Assembly: GCA_963920575.1 (NCBI GenBank)
Contig: OY986975.1
Span: 19,561,897-19,625,896 of the forward strand
From: Narthecium ossifragum
Taxonomy: Eukaryota; Streptophyta; Magnoliopsida; Dioscoreales; Nartheciaceae
Direction of reading: 5' to 3'
DNA: 64,000 nt
In this document: piece by piece, positions 44,256-56,200 of the stretch
How the letters are laid out: the number at the start of each line of letters is the position of its first letter
Position numbering within the stretch: position 1 is the stretch's first letter
Made by a program: the position numbers and the translations under genes
Notes under the pieces: model-generated
What the model was told of the DNA's origin: nothing
Database searches by the model: none
The model's input: the letters and a program-made list of their open reading frames with translations, nothing else

Positions 44256-44448
44256 CGGGGAAGACCGGATCGGTGGAGGGGGAGCCCGGATCGGCGACGG
44301 GGTAGGCGGATCGGCGACGTGGGAGCCCAAATCGACGACGAGGGGCCTGGATCGGCGACGGGGGAGCCCGGATCGGCGACGGGGGGCCCGTATCGGTGAC
44401 GGGGGAAGCCTGATCGGCGATGGGGGAACTCGGATCGGCGACGGGGAA
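44256..44448. repeat. GC-rich minisatellite of GGATCGGCGACGGGG
   Basis: About eight copies of a ~22-24-bp unit (GGATCGGCGACGGGGGAGCC). A minus-strand frame runs through it as Pro/Ile/Arg-rich repeats, which I take to be a by-product. Confidence 0.85.
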
Positions 44449-44548
44449 GTATGAGGTTTCTATTGCCATATCATAATTTTTTTTAAATCTATTGTCAAAC
44501 CATATTTTTTTTTTCTGCCTATTGACCACTCTCTCCAAAAAATTTCAG

Positions 44549-45405
44549 GTACGCCAGAACATGTGGACTTCAGCCCACAGTGGACGAAGAAAAAGACACA
44601 AAGTGCACTGAAAACTGTTTTCCAGTTCAACGTGATCAAGGCAAAACAACGGTAAGGCTGGAGCGATTAATGGCATGAGACCAGATGGCACTTTTGATAC
44701 CTCCGCAATGCAGGCTGGAGAGGTGTGGAGTGGAGTTACATACGCTGTTGCTGCTGCCATGATTCAACAAGGCATGCTGGATGAGGCATTTACAACTGCT
44801 CAAGGGGTTTATGAAGTTGGATGCTCTGAGAAAGGATTAGGGTAAGTAAACTACCGGCTTCTTGCTTTTTCGGCTTTTTTTCCCCTAAAAATTAAGCCAA
44901 AAGCGCGGTCAAATCTACAAGAGACGAGAAATTATATCCAACAGCTGACCCGCCAGTGCCTATCTTTTGGTGCTTGGCAAATGAAACATCCTTTAATTAA
45001 TACATCTCTAACATTTGTTGAGACAGTGATCGAATTTAATTTCCTAAAAGAGATTTTTACAGAAAAGCAAAGACCTTTCCTTCTACAATGGAAGAATCAG
45101 ATTAGTATGAATATTGTCTAAAACCATCTTCTCAAACTGCAGGTACTCATTCCAGATGCCTGAAGAAGTACAGGTCGCTAAAGTACATGCGCCCACTCGC
45201 CATATGGGTGATGCAGTGGGCATTATCACCACCAAAGCTGTACAAGGAAGCACCAAGCTCTCATACCGAAGAAGATGGTCCTCTTGATGGACATGTACAG
45301 TTCTCCAAGGTCGCAAATCTCTTAAGGCTGCCAGAAGAAACATCCTCAAGAAGTGTCCTTGGAGTTATCTATGATATCATTGTTCAGAAGCTAAGAGCAC
45401 AATAA
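44549..45405 (+). pseudogene. GBA2 (GH116) 3' fragment, last two exons
   Basis: Exons 44549-44841 and 45143-45405 copy exons 18 and 19 of the gene at 53-61 kb, together with the intron and about 200 bases of 3' flank. Exon 18 is two bases longer (one extra base near 44598 and one near 44640), and exon 19 has lost 17 bases after CCTGAAG, near 45163. Both shift the frame. The stop TAA at 45403 is kept. With 38045-38626 this looks like the two ends of one second GBA2 copy whose middle was replaced by SWEET-like, GH17 and satellite DNA. Confidence 0.9.
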
Positions 45406-45761
45406 CAGCTCGGACTATCTCTTTTCATGCGAGATGAGGAGGTTCTCATAGAGCAATTGGTGGTAAGGGTGTAATATATATGCATACTTTTGTATCGCAA
45501 AAAACTTGCTTACAATAAGCATTTTATACCCAGCTTCTGTTTAATTGAAGGAAAATAAAGCTGATTGAAGCTGAATTGAAAGCATTATAAAATGCAGCTA
45601 GCGGATTTGCCAGAATTAGGTCTTCTCACCTGTAGGAGCTGTTTGGATGCAAAAAACTGGAGTGAAAAACTTTATTAAGTTTATGATGCAATGCAGAGAG
45701 TGCGATGAAAAATGAGCGGCCTCACTTCTAATCTACCACAACTTCCTTTTTAACTTTTCCA

Positions 45762-46342
45762 ATTGGAGAATAATATGAATAATGATTTGCTTAGAAGAAC
45801 TAGAAATTGCCTTGGATGTACTTCAAGAAGTCCTTAGTTTTATGATCTGTTGTATTGATGAATAAGGTAAGAGCAATGTCTATGCATGCAACTAGTTACA
45901 AGGTGCCACAAATGAACAAATATCTAGTTGGATATTAATCGAGATTCATGAAATCTTCAGACTGCTATCAAGAAGGGGTGAGCTTGGCATTTCTGTCTTT
46001 GTTCATGCGTTATTCTCGCGCACCATGTCTGACAGTCTCCATGCTGTTTACTATGCAAAATCAGTGAGAAGTCTACATGCTTTTTTCAGCCGCCTCATTT
46101 GTTTCACCTCAGCCATGCAATCAGGACTACACCAAAATTCTAGTCGTGTCTACATATGTCATGTATGTTCTGAGGATTACACCAATCCTCAAGCAGTCGG
46201 TGGTCACATGAGTTCTCACAGCAAGGTGAAGATAGAGAGAATGCGGGAAAGTAATGTCGAAAAGAATGCAGGCAGGATGCTCAAAGAAGCTCAATCATGG
46301 CCCTGAATCGTCGTTGTTTTTTTGGAAAAGGTAAAGGTCTTG
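45762..46342 (+). pseudogene. C2H2 zinc-finger gene, second copy (5' part)
   Basis: Duplicate of 34945-36290. The 5' flank is kept (45762-46075). About 500 bases of the coding part are deleted: sequence jumps from a match to 35555 to a match to 36053 at about 46125. The finger is kept as CHVCSEDYTNPQAVGGHMSSH, with Val for Phe in the helix word. A solo LTR at 46348-46844 then splits the C-terminus. Confidence 0.8.
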
Positions 46343-46347
46343 CACTC

Positions 46348-46844
46348 TGATAGGAACCCAGGAGTGGGTCGAGCCAGAGGGCCGAGTCATGTCATGAGTA
46401 GTTGGAGTCATGTCGTAGTATAAGTCAGTCATTGGGGTCATATTTGTATTAGTCAATTAGGAGTTGTGATTGAGTCAAGTGCAGTTATGATTGATTTAGG
46501 TTGGGTGTGAGCCAAAGTCAGTTGTTAGTCGGGTTGGAAATGAGCCATTCGTTAGACGGCTACACATCCAACGGCTATAATGTTAACTAGGTATTTGAAA
46601 GTCATAGGGTTTCTATATGCCTCTCTATAAATAGGAGGCAAGAGTCTGTAGTCCAGGCATTCAGGGAATTAATAAAGCTATTGAGGGGTTCTTCCAGCCA
46701 TCAAGTGAAAATAGGGGTTTATCCAGCCATTAATTGGATACAAGGGGCGTCCTCGGCCATCAATCGAGGATTATCGTCTTCTACTCTATCTTCCTTCCAC
46801 CATCAACGACCTGATGAGATCTTCCCAGATCCAGGATCTCATCA
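46348..46844 (+). mobile_element. Solo LTR, 497 bp, TSD CACTC
   Basis: TGATAGGAACCC...GGATCTCATCA, with CACTC directly outside each end (46343-46347 and 46845-46849). It has a TATA box (CTATAAATA, 46625-46633) and a downstream AATAAA (46671-46676), so it reads on the + strand. The last 130 bases hold three diverged CAGCCATCAA-like repeats. The length and layout fit a Copia-type LTR, but without an internal region the superfamily is not provable. Confidence 0.88.
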
Positions 46845-46849
46845 CACTC

Positions 46850-47020
46850 TGTGATAGGGAGAAATCAAACAGCTCCACTGAGGCCATTGACACTGCTGGA
46901 CTTGTTCATCCTGATGTTTATGAGGAGGATTGGGAATTTTCAGATGACTGCATGTTCGAAGCAGAAGAGGAAGAAGAGATGGAATTGGAGATTCCTTGCA
47001 TCCAAGAGCAAAGAATCTGA
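46850..47020 (+). pseudogene. C2H2 zinc-finger gene, second copy (acidic C-terminus)
   Basis: Continues GLAL/CDREKSNSSTEA across the LTR insertion, then an acidic tail (YEEDWEFSDD, EAEEEEEMELE) to the stop at 47018. The copy at 36.3 kb matches for about 60 bases and then diverges. Acidic tails are common in transcription regulators. The tail is open here, so it is the better record of the ancestral C-terminus. Confidence 0.65.
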
Positions 47021-47455
47021 AGAACAAAGATAAAATTTCGGCCTTGGTTGTATTCACCAATGATTTTGAGAATAAACAACAGTGACTGTCTTTAGTTTTA
47101 TGGTGTTACTATAGGGATGGCTTAAAGGTGTAGACTTCATGCTGTCTTCAAACATATACCTTGTTTCATATTTTTAGTATTGTATAATGATAACATAATA
47201 ATGCAAACCGCTTGGTTGTGATCTTATTATTATAATCGGTTGTCATGGTGTTTCCATCGAGATGTTGTTGCTTCCCTTAGCGTCTTCTTCTTAGGCTTAA
47301 AGATAAGAGAGATTGTTGCAAATACAGTCACAGTGTTGGGATTTTCCCTACCATGAGGATCAATGACGACGTGAGCATGAAGAAGATTGATGGGCTGGTA
47401 GCGAATTAGACGGATCAACCAATCCGGTATCGGCCAATTGAAGGGTTGATTTTTA
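47021..47455. other. 3' flank of the zinc-finger copy; nothing else recognised
   Basis: AT-rich, no supported gene or repeat. Confidence 0.35.
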
Positions 47456-47472
47456 GTGTGTTTTCAAGTTGG

Positions 47473-47542
47473 GATCGATCCACGGTATGTTAGGATCGAT
47501 TCCGATTACATCTGGATCGATCCATTGTAGGTTGGATCAATC
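47473..47542. repeat. Run of four GATCGATC-type palindromes, 20-21 bp apart
   Basis: 8-mers start at 47473, 47494 (GATCGATT), 47515 and 47535 (GATCAATC). They lie just outside the end of a LINE fragment. No LTR boundaries are visible here. Confidence 0.9.
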
Positions 47543-47549
47543 CATAGCA

Positions 47550-47990
47550 TGATAACACTTTGTTCCACACATACTGGGCAAACCTGCATTCGAATAGGAC
47601 ATGCTCTGCGGTTTCCTATGCGATGCCACAACAAGGGCATAGGCTGTCGGAGGTCAGGTAGAGACTCCAGAGCGCGAACTTGACCGGCAACCTTCCGTGA
47701 AGAAGCTTCCAGAGGAACAGCTTGGGAGCTTTCCAAATGCTACGCCATAGCTGGAAGCCCTCCACGGTGCTCTGTTTTCCGTCCGTGTGTTTCAGCATTT
47801 GGTAGGCAAAAGCCGTAGTGACTCTGTCATTCTTGGTCCATGCCCAACTACCTTTAGTTGTTTGATGTAATGCCCGGCCACTTTGGTTCAACGAAGCAAA
47901 AAAAAACAAAAAACAAAAAAATAAAATAAAAAGTGGGGCAATCGCGTGTGGCATGGGGTGGCAGGTAAGAAGTCTTGATGTCCCATTCAT
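47550..47990 (-). mobile_element. LINE fragment, zf-RVT region
   Basis: Minus-strand frames read the region after reverse transcriptase: WSIWKAPKLFLWKLLHGRLP-like text (FQLWRSIWKAPKLFLW), then CPCCG and, in the next phase, ETAEHVLFECRFAQ. It is truncated at both ends, with a stop after CPCCGIA. Confidence 0.75.
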
Positions 47991-48379
47991 TCCTTCCTCA
48001 CTCGTACAAGATAGTACAATGAAGGAGCGTTTTTATAATGGAAAATGATTTGAGTCCCACCTAATGGGTGGGAAATCTCCACACCCACGTGGTGGGACCA
48101 AATGCAGCCACATTGTGCAATCTCAACGGTTAAAGAGGGATGCTTGGGGGGTTTTGGGTTGTTAAGGGGGGTGTTTTGGGGATTTTATATAATAGATATT
48201 ACTATTTATATAAATATATTTATATAGGTATGTATGGATGAATATATAAATAACATATATACAAATGCTATTTATATGCGTATTTACATATATGTTATTT
48301 ATATTATCATTTATATAAAAATATATATTTGTATGTTATTTTGTATGAATGTATAAATATGTGTTATTTATATATAAAT

Positions 48380-48625
48380 TAACATGAAGGTATGTATGTA
48401 TGTAAATCTATATGTATATATATACATAAAATGTAAATCTATATGTAGGTGGGACGTATATGTAGGTGTGTATTTATAGATATATATGTAGGTGTGTATT
48501 TATAGATTTATATGTAGGTGGGACGTATATGTAGGTGTGTATTTATATATAGATTTATACATAAATACACACCTACATATAGATTTATATGTAGGTGGGA
48601 CGTATATGTATGTACATTTATCTTA
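48380..48625. repeat. AT-rich tandem repeat of TATATGTAGGTGKGWMKTAT
   Basis: About eight variants of a 22-30-bp unit with the core TATATGTAGGTG, including one inverted block (ACACACCTACATATAGATTTA near 48557-48580). It lies inside the MULE-type MITE. Confidence 0.8.
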
Positions 48626-48630
48626 GACAT

Positions 48631-48657
48631 GTATATATATATATATATATATATATA
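48631..48657. repeat. (TA)n microsatellite
   Basis: About 13 TA units inside the MULE-type MITE. Confidence 0.95.
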
Positions 48658-48829
48658 CATTCCACTTATATAACATATATATATTCTACTTATATTTAAT
48701 ATATATAATGTTAAATGAGAGAGAGAGTAAAATAGGGTGGGGGGGAGCTGGTGAGTGCGTTCCAGCTGGGGGGTGTGGAGAATCCACACCCACCCAGTGT
48801 GACGTATATCACCACTTTTTTATAATTTA

Positions 48830-49545
48830 TATGTTGTCTGATAATTTCATGTGACATATTTAATAATTGAACTGTCCTGCATCTGTTTTTATAAGGACAA
48901 GCAAAAAAATCTAGTCATCCCCATCTTCTTAAATCCAATTTCCTTTTCTGGTTTCCAGTCTCAATCAATTGGATAGATATCACTGTCAGTATATGAAACA
49001 ATGACATCAATACTATCTGATAATTATTTTTCAGATTTCGCAGTGCCGAACGGGGTAAATTGTTTTAGTAAAGCATATTTTATTTTAGTTGATATGCTTA
49101 ACTTATTTTTTTAATCACTGCTGACAGTGCTGTGCATTTTGTCGCATGTATTTGGTTGTCTGTATTCAGCTGGTCTTCGGCTCACATTGCTCACTAAAAA
49201 ATTACAATACCTTCTGATATCTTAATTTTAGGGGGAAAAAACAAAGATATCGATCATGGTTTTTTTTTTTTTTATATTTAAAATAAACCCGAAGGCTAAC
49301 AACTACAACTCAACTCAGTCCAGGGGCACAGGCGTCCCCGGGCTGGAATTTATTACAGCCTGAACTCTCAAGAGATTCTATAAAGAAAATCACTCTAAAT
49401 TATTTTCTACAAAACTTTTTTGATATAAAATAAGGATTTGTCAAACTCCCGGCGCATCACCACACGCGGCGCAATTTGGTAGGGATTTTGGGTGGGGCCA
49501 TTGGTGGCCAGGTGTACCGCGTACTCTTATCACTGTTATAAATAT
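48830..49545. other. No gene recognised
   Basis: AT-rich with long T runs (49259-49273). A short GC-richer piece near 49320-49345 does not resolve into a known feature. Confidence 0.35.
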
Positions 49546-49547
49546 GG

Positions 49548-50556
49548 TAAATGGCACTTTTGGTTCGGGCCAAGTTTCATTTGAACCCTTTTGTTTCAAA
49601 ATTTTCCAATAAGGTTCTGACATTTGGATTTCATTTCAAATAAGCCTATGTGTGTTGACACATATCCTATCCTTGTAGATTTAGCCATCGAGGTGCGAAA
49701 ACCATCTCAATCTCGCACCTAAATCTATACGATGATTGTTTCCTCGCAATGAATCCATCATAATTAGAGGGTTCGTTAGCGGCGATCGAAACTAATCGTT
49801 AGGTCGCCGAATTTTAGACGATTGTTCTCGCCGATGAGGGATCCTAATCCGATTCTCATCGAGCGATTGGTGGAACTAGCCATTTATCTATCAACAAGTA
49901 TGTGTAGCCATTCAAATTGATTAGCTAGCTATTATCCTAGGAAGACCTATTAGAACCCTTGTTATTGATTAAGGATCCCTCGGCCTTTTTTCGCACTTGT
50001 TAATCCTTTAACATTAATGTTAGCTCAGCTCTAGATAAAACCCTAAATTCCTCCTTTTCCGTAACTTTTTGGTAGAAAGCTATATGAAGTATCCCAACTT
50101 AGTCCTAATTTTCCTATGGATCGACTCGGACTGACCGCTAGGTGCCCTCAAAGTAGTTAGTTAGTAGTTCGATTTTAAATTTGTAATTTGATCGGACTTG
50201 TTAAGCCGCGACACTTTTCAAGCTTCGTCAGTGACATCACGTAACTCATTGCCCTTCGAAATCGTCCACCAACATAGTTTCGAATAGGTGTAATGGTATC
50301 CGGCGCCGGATTCTTACTCGTCGAAGTCTCGCCGTGGAGGAATTTTGCAACCGAAAAAGATGATCAAAGGGGCCGAAGAGGTTTGTGCATCAAACCCTAA
50401 ACCCTAATGACAACGACAGTTAAAAGTTTGAAGGAAAATGGGTGATGTCACCAAGAGCCTTATTTGAAACGAAATCCAAACGTCGGGATCTTATTTGAAA
50501 GTTTTAAAACTATAGAGTTTTAAATGAAACTTGATATACCTAAAATTATAATTTAT
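49548..50556. mobile_element. Foldback or MULE-like element with ~80-bp inverted ends, nested LTR inside
   Basis: The left end (49565-49650, GTTTCATTTGAACCC ... TTTGGATTTCATTTCAAATAA) is mirrored at the right (50450-50535, ending ATGAAAC). The match weakens outward, so the true ends are approximate and I found no target duplication. The interior 49680-50232 is a separate LTR. Confidence 0.6.
49680..50232 (+). mobile_element. Diverged Athila/Tat-type LTR remnant, nested
   Basis: Reverse-complement relative of the LTRs at 3054 and 10209. It shares ACTAGCC...CTATCAAC, TTATCCTAGGAA, TCGACTCGGACTGACCGCTA, TAGTTAGTTAGTAG and the end CGACACTTTTCAAGC...TCA. The similarity runs in order but is strongly diverged, so it is much older. 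The left boundary is approximate. Confidence 0.65.
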
Positions 50557-50736
50557 CCATTAAAATAATTCAAGTGAAATTTGAGTTTTTTCGACGGATT
50601 GCCATCGTTGGTTGGGTCCTAGAGATGGACACGATGGAGATAGAGATGGGACCTAAACTAAAGTAATAACGAAAAGTTCTTTTTTTGTGCAAATATCCCC
50701 CCTTATTTTAAGCTACGACCAAAGACTCAAAAAAAC

Positions 50737-51389
50737 CAGGGATGGCAATGAGCCGGGTTTGCCTCGTAACCTGCTTGACCCACCCCGTTTGGGGCGGGGA
50801 AATGGGGCAAAGACCGGGTTGGCGGGGTGGGCCGAATTCAACGGGGCGGGTTAATTGTGGAAATGGGTTTTGGTCAACCCGCTCCGCTTTCGACCCGGCC
50901 TGAATATAACTCTAAGTATTTTTACATCAATATTCTTTTTAGTGTCATATTAAAAACTTTTTTAAAACTATGTGGCGCTTGAAAGTTGGAACCAACATGC
51001 TTTTAAATAATTAGTTTAGAAATGATCTCATGATACTTTTATTGAAATAGAAGGGATATGATACCGGATATAGTTTGTGATCGGTTGCATTTTGATAATT
51101 TATAGTTGTTTTGTTCATTCATTTTGTAATCTTTTAGAGCCACTATAGTTTGCACTATTGTATTATTTTATATGATACTACAGATTTGTGGTTGAACTTG
51201 TGTGTCTTTAATTCTGTTAACTTAAATGAGAAAATCCCAAATAATGCATGACAATGATGGGGAAAATATAGATAGAGCGGGGATAAGATGAACTTTTTGT
51301 CCTGCAACGAGGCACGGGACGGGGACAGGACAAGATAAATAATTTTGGGGCGGGACGGGTGGGTGAAACCCACCCCATCGCCATTCCTA
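50737..51389. mobile_element. hAT-like MITE, 653 bp, GGGGCGGG-rich ends
   Basis: Left end CAGGGATGGCAATGAGCCGG and right end (reversed) TAGGAATGGCGATGGGGTGG are inverted repeats. The flanks AAAAAAAC and CAAAAAAC give an 8-bp, near-identical duplication. The GC-rich ends (CGGGGCGGG) enclose an AT-rich middle. It has no coding capacity. Confidence 0.7.
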
Positions 51390-51424
51390 CAAAAAACCTG
51401 TCTAATTGGAATTTTACTATTTAA

Positions 51425-51778
51425 CCCCTCTTTTGTTGGTTTTTATTGCAAAGGCCCCCTAGGTCCAATTTCCACCCAACCAAGATGAATTGTTTATAAT
51501 ACTTTGTTAGTAAAACATTAAAATACATAAATGCCTCAATGGCAATCTTCAGTGGGATATAAAAATGATAATAAATTAAAAGATGTAAATGCCTCCACTA
51601 TAACCTCATTCTCTTATTGATTAACTTGACTAATATAAATTACTTGACCAATTAAGGTAATTTGTGTAATTTGATCATTATTTCTTGAGTGAGTTAAAAT
51701 TGATAGGATTAATTCAATTTATCATAATGAGAACTCAACCATATGGCACTTTTTGCACAGAACACCAATAAGAGAGGA
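51425..51778. mobile_element. MITE family X, copy B
   Basis: Left end CCCCTCTTTTGTTGG, right end (reversed) CCTCTCTTATTGGTG. It is collinear with 37614-38027, with several indels. It lies about 1.5 kb upstream of the GBA2 start codon. Confidence 0.75.
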
Positions 51779-51779
51779 G

Positions 51780-53250
51780 GAAATACAAGCACCAATAAAG
51801 CAAGGGTTTTGCAATACAACAGTAAGGTAGGTAGGGGGGTACTTGGAGGGGGGCGAAAAATAGTAAAATATTTTTAAAAGGGAAAAATTAGTCACTCCCC
51901 GTACCCACTAGTGGGGCGGACATACGATCTTTTTAAACAATACTATTAATACCATCTGATAATATTCTCCTAAATTAGAGCATGAATAAAGATTTATGGA
52001 CAGGGACATGTGATATGTGTAATACATATATCACCTAACAAAGAATCGGTACTTGTCTATCGATAGGTGACATACTTGACTACTGATTGAATGTATCGGT
52101 ATCCCGTGAAGGAGTTGGTATTTTAATCACCGATCGTGGCATGTGTGACAGCATGTGTACAAATCAGCACTCATAGCATATGATTTGCAGAGATCTGGAT
52201 CATATCTTCGGTGTTAAAATAACAGTGAGAGACCAAGATGAATGCTCAACACCGCCTACTGTGACAATGGTCTTAGTTTAACCAACCATTGTTTAATAGC
52301 TCAAGCCTCACGTGATTAATGTATCAAGTTTTTATTTTTTGGCTGATTAGAAGTCATATTCAATCATCATTTCATTTTTTAGAATTCTTCAAATCCAGAG
52401 GCAAAGTTGTCGGAACCAATTGCAGGAAGGTTGTCACCTGCCAAATTACTAGGAAAAAAAGGGAAGATATCTCGACCGAACAGTAAAGCCTTGTTTGCCT
52501 TCTTATAAGTATGGGTTTGTGCAAATGGCTCCAACAACCATCAGCAGCGCGGAAATCATCTCTCTGTGCTCTGGGATTAGTTGTTCAAGGTGTGGGCACA
52601 TCTTCTACTTTTCCATTTGATTCCTATATGATCTTTTTCTCTCGATATAAGATTGGATTTAGATTATCATGGCTGTTCTTTAGATACCCATTTCTTGAAT
52701 GCAAGTTTCTAGATGTCTAATGCCTGTATCTTGATGATGGCTTCTGTAATGTAGCATGAGCCTGTTGTTTTCTTGATGCTCTAATCCTGCAGCCATCAGG
52801 TAATGATCCATAGTTCTGCCAGAGAAGATGGGGTGTTTTGCCAATTTGCCCTTTGCATTGGTTGTGGTTGGATCATTCAGTATTTTGTTTATGTGGAATG
52901 AAGAGTTGGTGATAGGGCATGATAGGATGTGTAATCTATTGTGCTAAGATCTTTGGAGTGGATTGCAAAGCAGAAGAAAGATTGACCATGTGGTAGATGA
53001 TGATTCTACCAAATTTAGAGTTCTCCTGTTATGTGTGCAATAGATGATGATCTTTCGACCATGCAGTAGATGTTGATTCTCACCAAATAGAGAGCTTATC
53101 CTGCAATATGAAGATAGAAGGATTGCCCATGCAGTAGATGATGGTCTATTGACCATGCAGTAGATGAATATGATGATTCTCTATAAATTCAGTGCTTCTC
53201 CTACTAGGCGTTTACATAATCACTAAGATTTTGCCTTTTTTGAGTGATTT
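51780..53250 (+). other. GBA2 upstream region and probable 5' UTR exon
   Basis: Around 52390-52590 the sequence looks exon-like, ending GTTGTTCAAG before a GTGTGGGC donor at about 52590. This may be a 5' UTR exon spliced to 53253. No TATA box that I would trust. Near 52970-53170 a short direct repeat (GACCATGCAGTAGATGATG) occurs about four times, inside the presumed first intron. Confidence 0.4.
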
Positions 53251-53278
53251 CAGCAGAACAGGGTTTGTCTTGGCCAAA

Positions 53279-56200
53279 ATGTATCCGAATGGAGTTGACG
53301 AAGCAAAAGAGGATCCTTCAGTCGAAAAGGTAGCAAATAGTCCTTTGTTTTCACAGCTGTTAGTTGATCTGGGGAAGATGCGATTCAGTTTTTCTGATTC
53401 TGAAAATTGCTTTGTGATATTTGCCTTTTTTATTTGAGATTTTCCATTTTGACAATCCTGTTTCATATTGCTAATATGCTACCAACTGTGCATACTTGAT
53501 GCAAAATAGTGAGCAAAATTTATGTGGTTGATGTTAGGAAGTCTATTGATAGAAAGAAAGAGTTTAAAAAAAAATTGAATGAATTTTAAAAAGGTGATAA
53601 ATCCACGATTAAACAACCTGCAGTTTCATCTTTCTTTTATCATATTTGAGTTTTCATTTGGCTTACACCTATGATGTAAAGACATTTGTTAGACTCATAT
53701 TTATCAGTTTACCTGAAATATTTGCCGATTCTTGTTATATATTTTGCGGCAACCAAATCTCTTCCCATGTTTTCCTTGACTGAAGTATCGGCACCAATTA
53801 GTAACATGGATTCCATGCTAACAATCTCTCATTTTATTCATTAGTTGTATAATACCTTCTCTGTAGGGTTATATCACACCTCTTGCTCTTTTCCCTCTGT
53901 TTAGCCACTAATTTGAGTTTCTACAAAGTTCATTGACTGTTCAAAATAAGGCACAGTCATTAGAACTGCATAATCCATCTCAGAATTGCTATCAAAAGCC
54001 ATAGAGTACTTGACTGTATTAAACTTCAATCATGTCGTCTACAAACAAGCATGAAGTGTGTAAATGTGTAGAGGTGCAGATAATGTCTTAAAACTAAACT
54101 TTGTTGCTACTGTAAAGAACTTCTCTGACCAAAATTATCATTTACTGGTTTGGTTTTGAGGCATGTAAAACACATTAAATACTCAACAGAAGAAGAAAGT
54201 AACATTTTCTTCAAAGATTTTGTGCGGTCAATCTGCAACAATGCTGGCTTCTGCTAAGTGTAGTATAAGAGGACTTTCACTATCAAATCTTTCAAAAGGT
54301 TACATAAAGAATCTGGCTAGAAGCCTAAATTGCATTCTACTTGGGGTTTGGCTGTTGTTTTATTAATAAACTGACATCTTTATCTTTGTTTGTTTTGTAG
54401 ATTGAGGTGGATCCCGGGCAACCAGCTGCACTATCTTGGGATAGAAAATTTGAGAGTGTGGAAACCAAACTCATAGAGTTCAAGCTAACCAGGAGAACGA
54501 GTCTCCGATTGGTAACCCTCTGAGCTTTAGATGGCATTTGTCGCAAACATGTTTTTCCTACTCATTTCTACTGATATTTGGAAATAATAGGGCTTCACAA
54601 TATTAGTTCAACCCGGTACCCTTTTTGCTAACTGGTATAAGGAAAATTAAGACAGGTCTAGCATTACAGGGGAAATTTAATAAATCTGACAATGATCTAA
54701 GGATTTTTTCATCCTATTTAGTAGCATTCATGACAACAAACTTTAAACCGCATATGGATTTGCTTGAGACGTAAATAAGCAACTTATTTTCAGAATCTTT
54801 TATTACTTACTAACAGTAGTGAATGTATTGTCATTAGAAGTCATTGGCATGTGAGCCACCCACTAAAGTTCTAAGATTGTTGATTCTATTGATGTTTTTG
54901 CTCAGTTCACGATACTAACAATTTGCTACAATGGTAGACCCCATTCTTCATTAGATTATGCCGCTACTTCATAGAAGAAGCCACAAAAGGGCGGGTGAGC
55001 TTTCTTGTTAATGAACTGACTTCTGCATTATTGAGTAAATTTTTGACTTTCAGCTTCCAGGAAAAAGAAGAAACTGTTGTTATATAATCTGTTGTTTTAA
55101 AGTTTAATCTGCTGTCCTTCTCAGGCTGCGATATTTAATCCTTTCAAAAAGTGCATGGCTGTGTCTTCTCTGGGGATTCCATTAGGTGGCATCGGGTAAG
55201 CCTTACTGCTCCGCAGAAAGAATGATAGTGTTTGTAGACAATTTGATAGAATCTAGTAGCATGGTCGGGTTAACTACAGATTTTTGACAATAGAAACCTT
55301 GTAATTGATCTTTAATACTCAGTTCCGGAAGTATAGGACGAACCTACAAGGGTCAGTTTCAGCAATGGCAACTATTTCCTGAAATATGTGAAGAAGGCCC
55401 TGTTTTAGCAAATCAATTTTCTGTAAGTCCAATCCAATGTCATTCACTATATGCATTTTCTGTGATGATTTTGAAACACTATGAAAGAAGTTGATATTTG
55501 AAGCAAAGTATTTTCTGTAACTTCTAGTTCATTACATGATCAAATGTTGATTTCATCCATAGGTGTTTATTTCACGTTCTAATGGCATAAAGTACTCCGC
55601 TGTTCTATCGCCGGGGACCCCAGAGATTCCCAAGTAAGAAAGTTTACTCTATCTGGAGCTTTCTCGTGATTTAACATGGAAAACAAATTGAAATTTAAAT
55701 GAGTTAGCATTGTTGAGCTTCTGGTCTAAAGCTTCATGTTGTTCAGCAATATTAGATCCCACTTAAGATTTGTAATATGCAGAGAAAGTACCAAGTCTGG
55801 CATTGAATCTTGGAGCTGGAACCTTAAAGGAGATAATTGTTCGTATCATTCATTGTATCCAAGGGCTTGGACTGTATATGATGGTAACTATGACATAAAG
55901 ATGACTTATCTTCACCAGTTTTTCAAATGGCTTGCTTTTGAAATCTTTTTTCTTCTTGATTATGAATGTAGGTAAACCTGACCCAGATATCAAAATAACT
56001 TGCCGTCAGCTTTCACCAGTTATCCCTCACAATTACCAACAGAGCAGCTATCCAGTTGCAGCTTTTACATACATGGTAAAGGCAAAAACTTCCATTGTTA
56101 TCCACTATACACTAGGAGTAACATTCAATTAGCCTATTTAAGTTTTCTGATCCACTTCTTGATGATTTTTCCAGTTAGTCAATTCAGGCAAGACTTCCAC

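Larger units (their letters stand above)
48040..48816. mobile_element. MULE-type MITE, 777 bp, TSD TTTTTATAAT
   Basis: Imperfect inverted ends of about 45 bp (left TGATTTGAGTCCCAC and ATCTCCACACCCAC; right, reversed, TGATATACGTCACAC and TTCTCCACACCCC). TTTTTATAAT lies outside both ends (48030-48039 and 48817-48826); a 9-10-bp duplication fits Mutator-like elements. The interior is almost pure A/T with tandem repeats. Confidence 0.75.
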
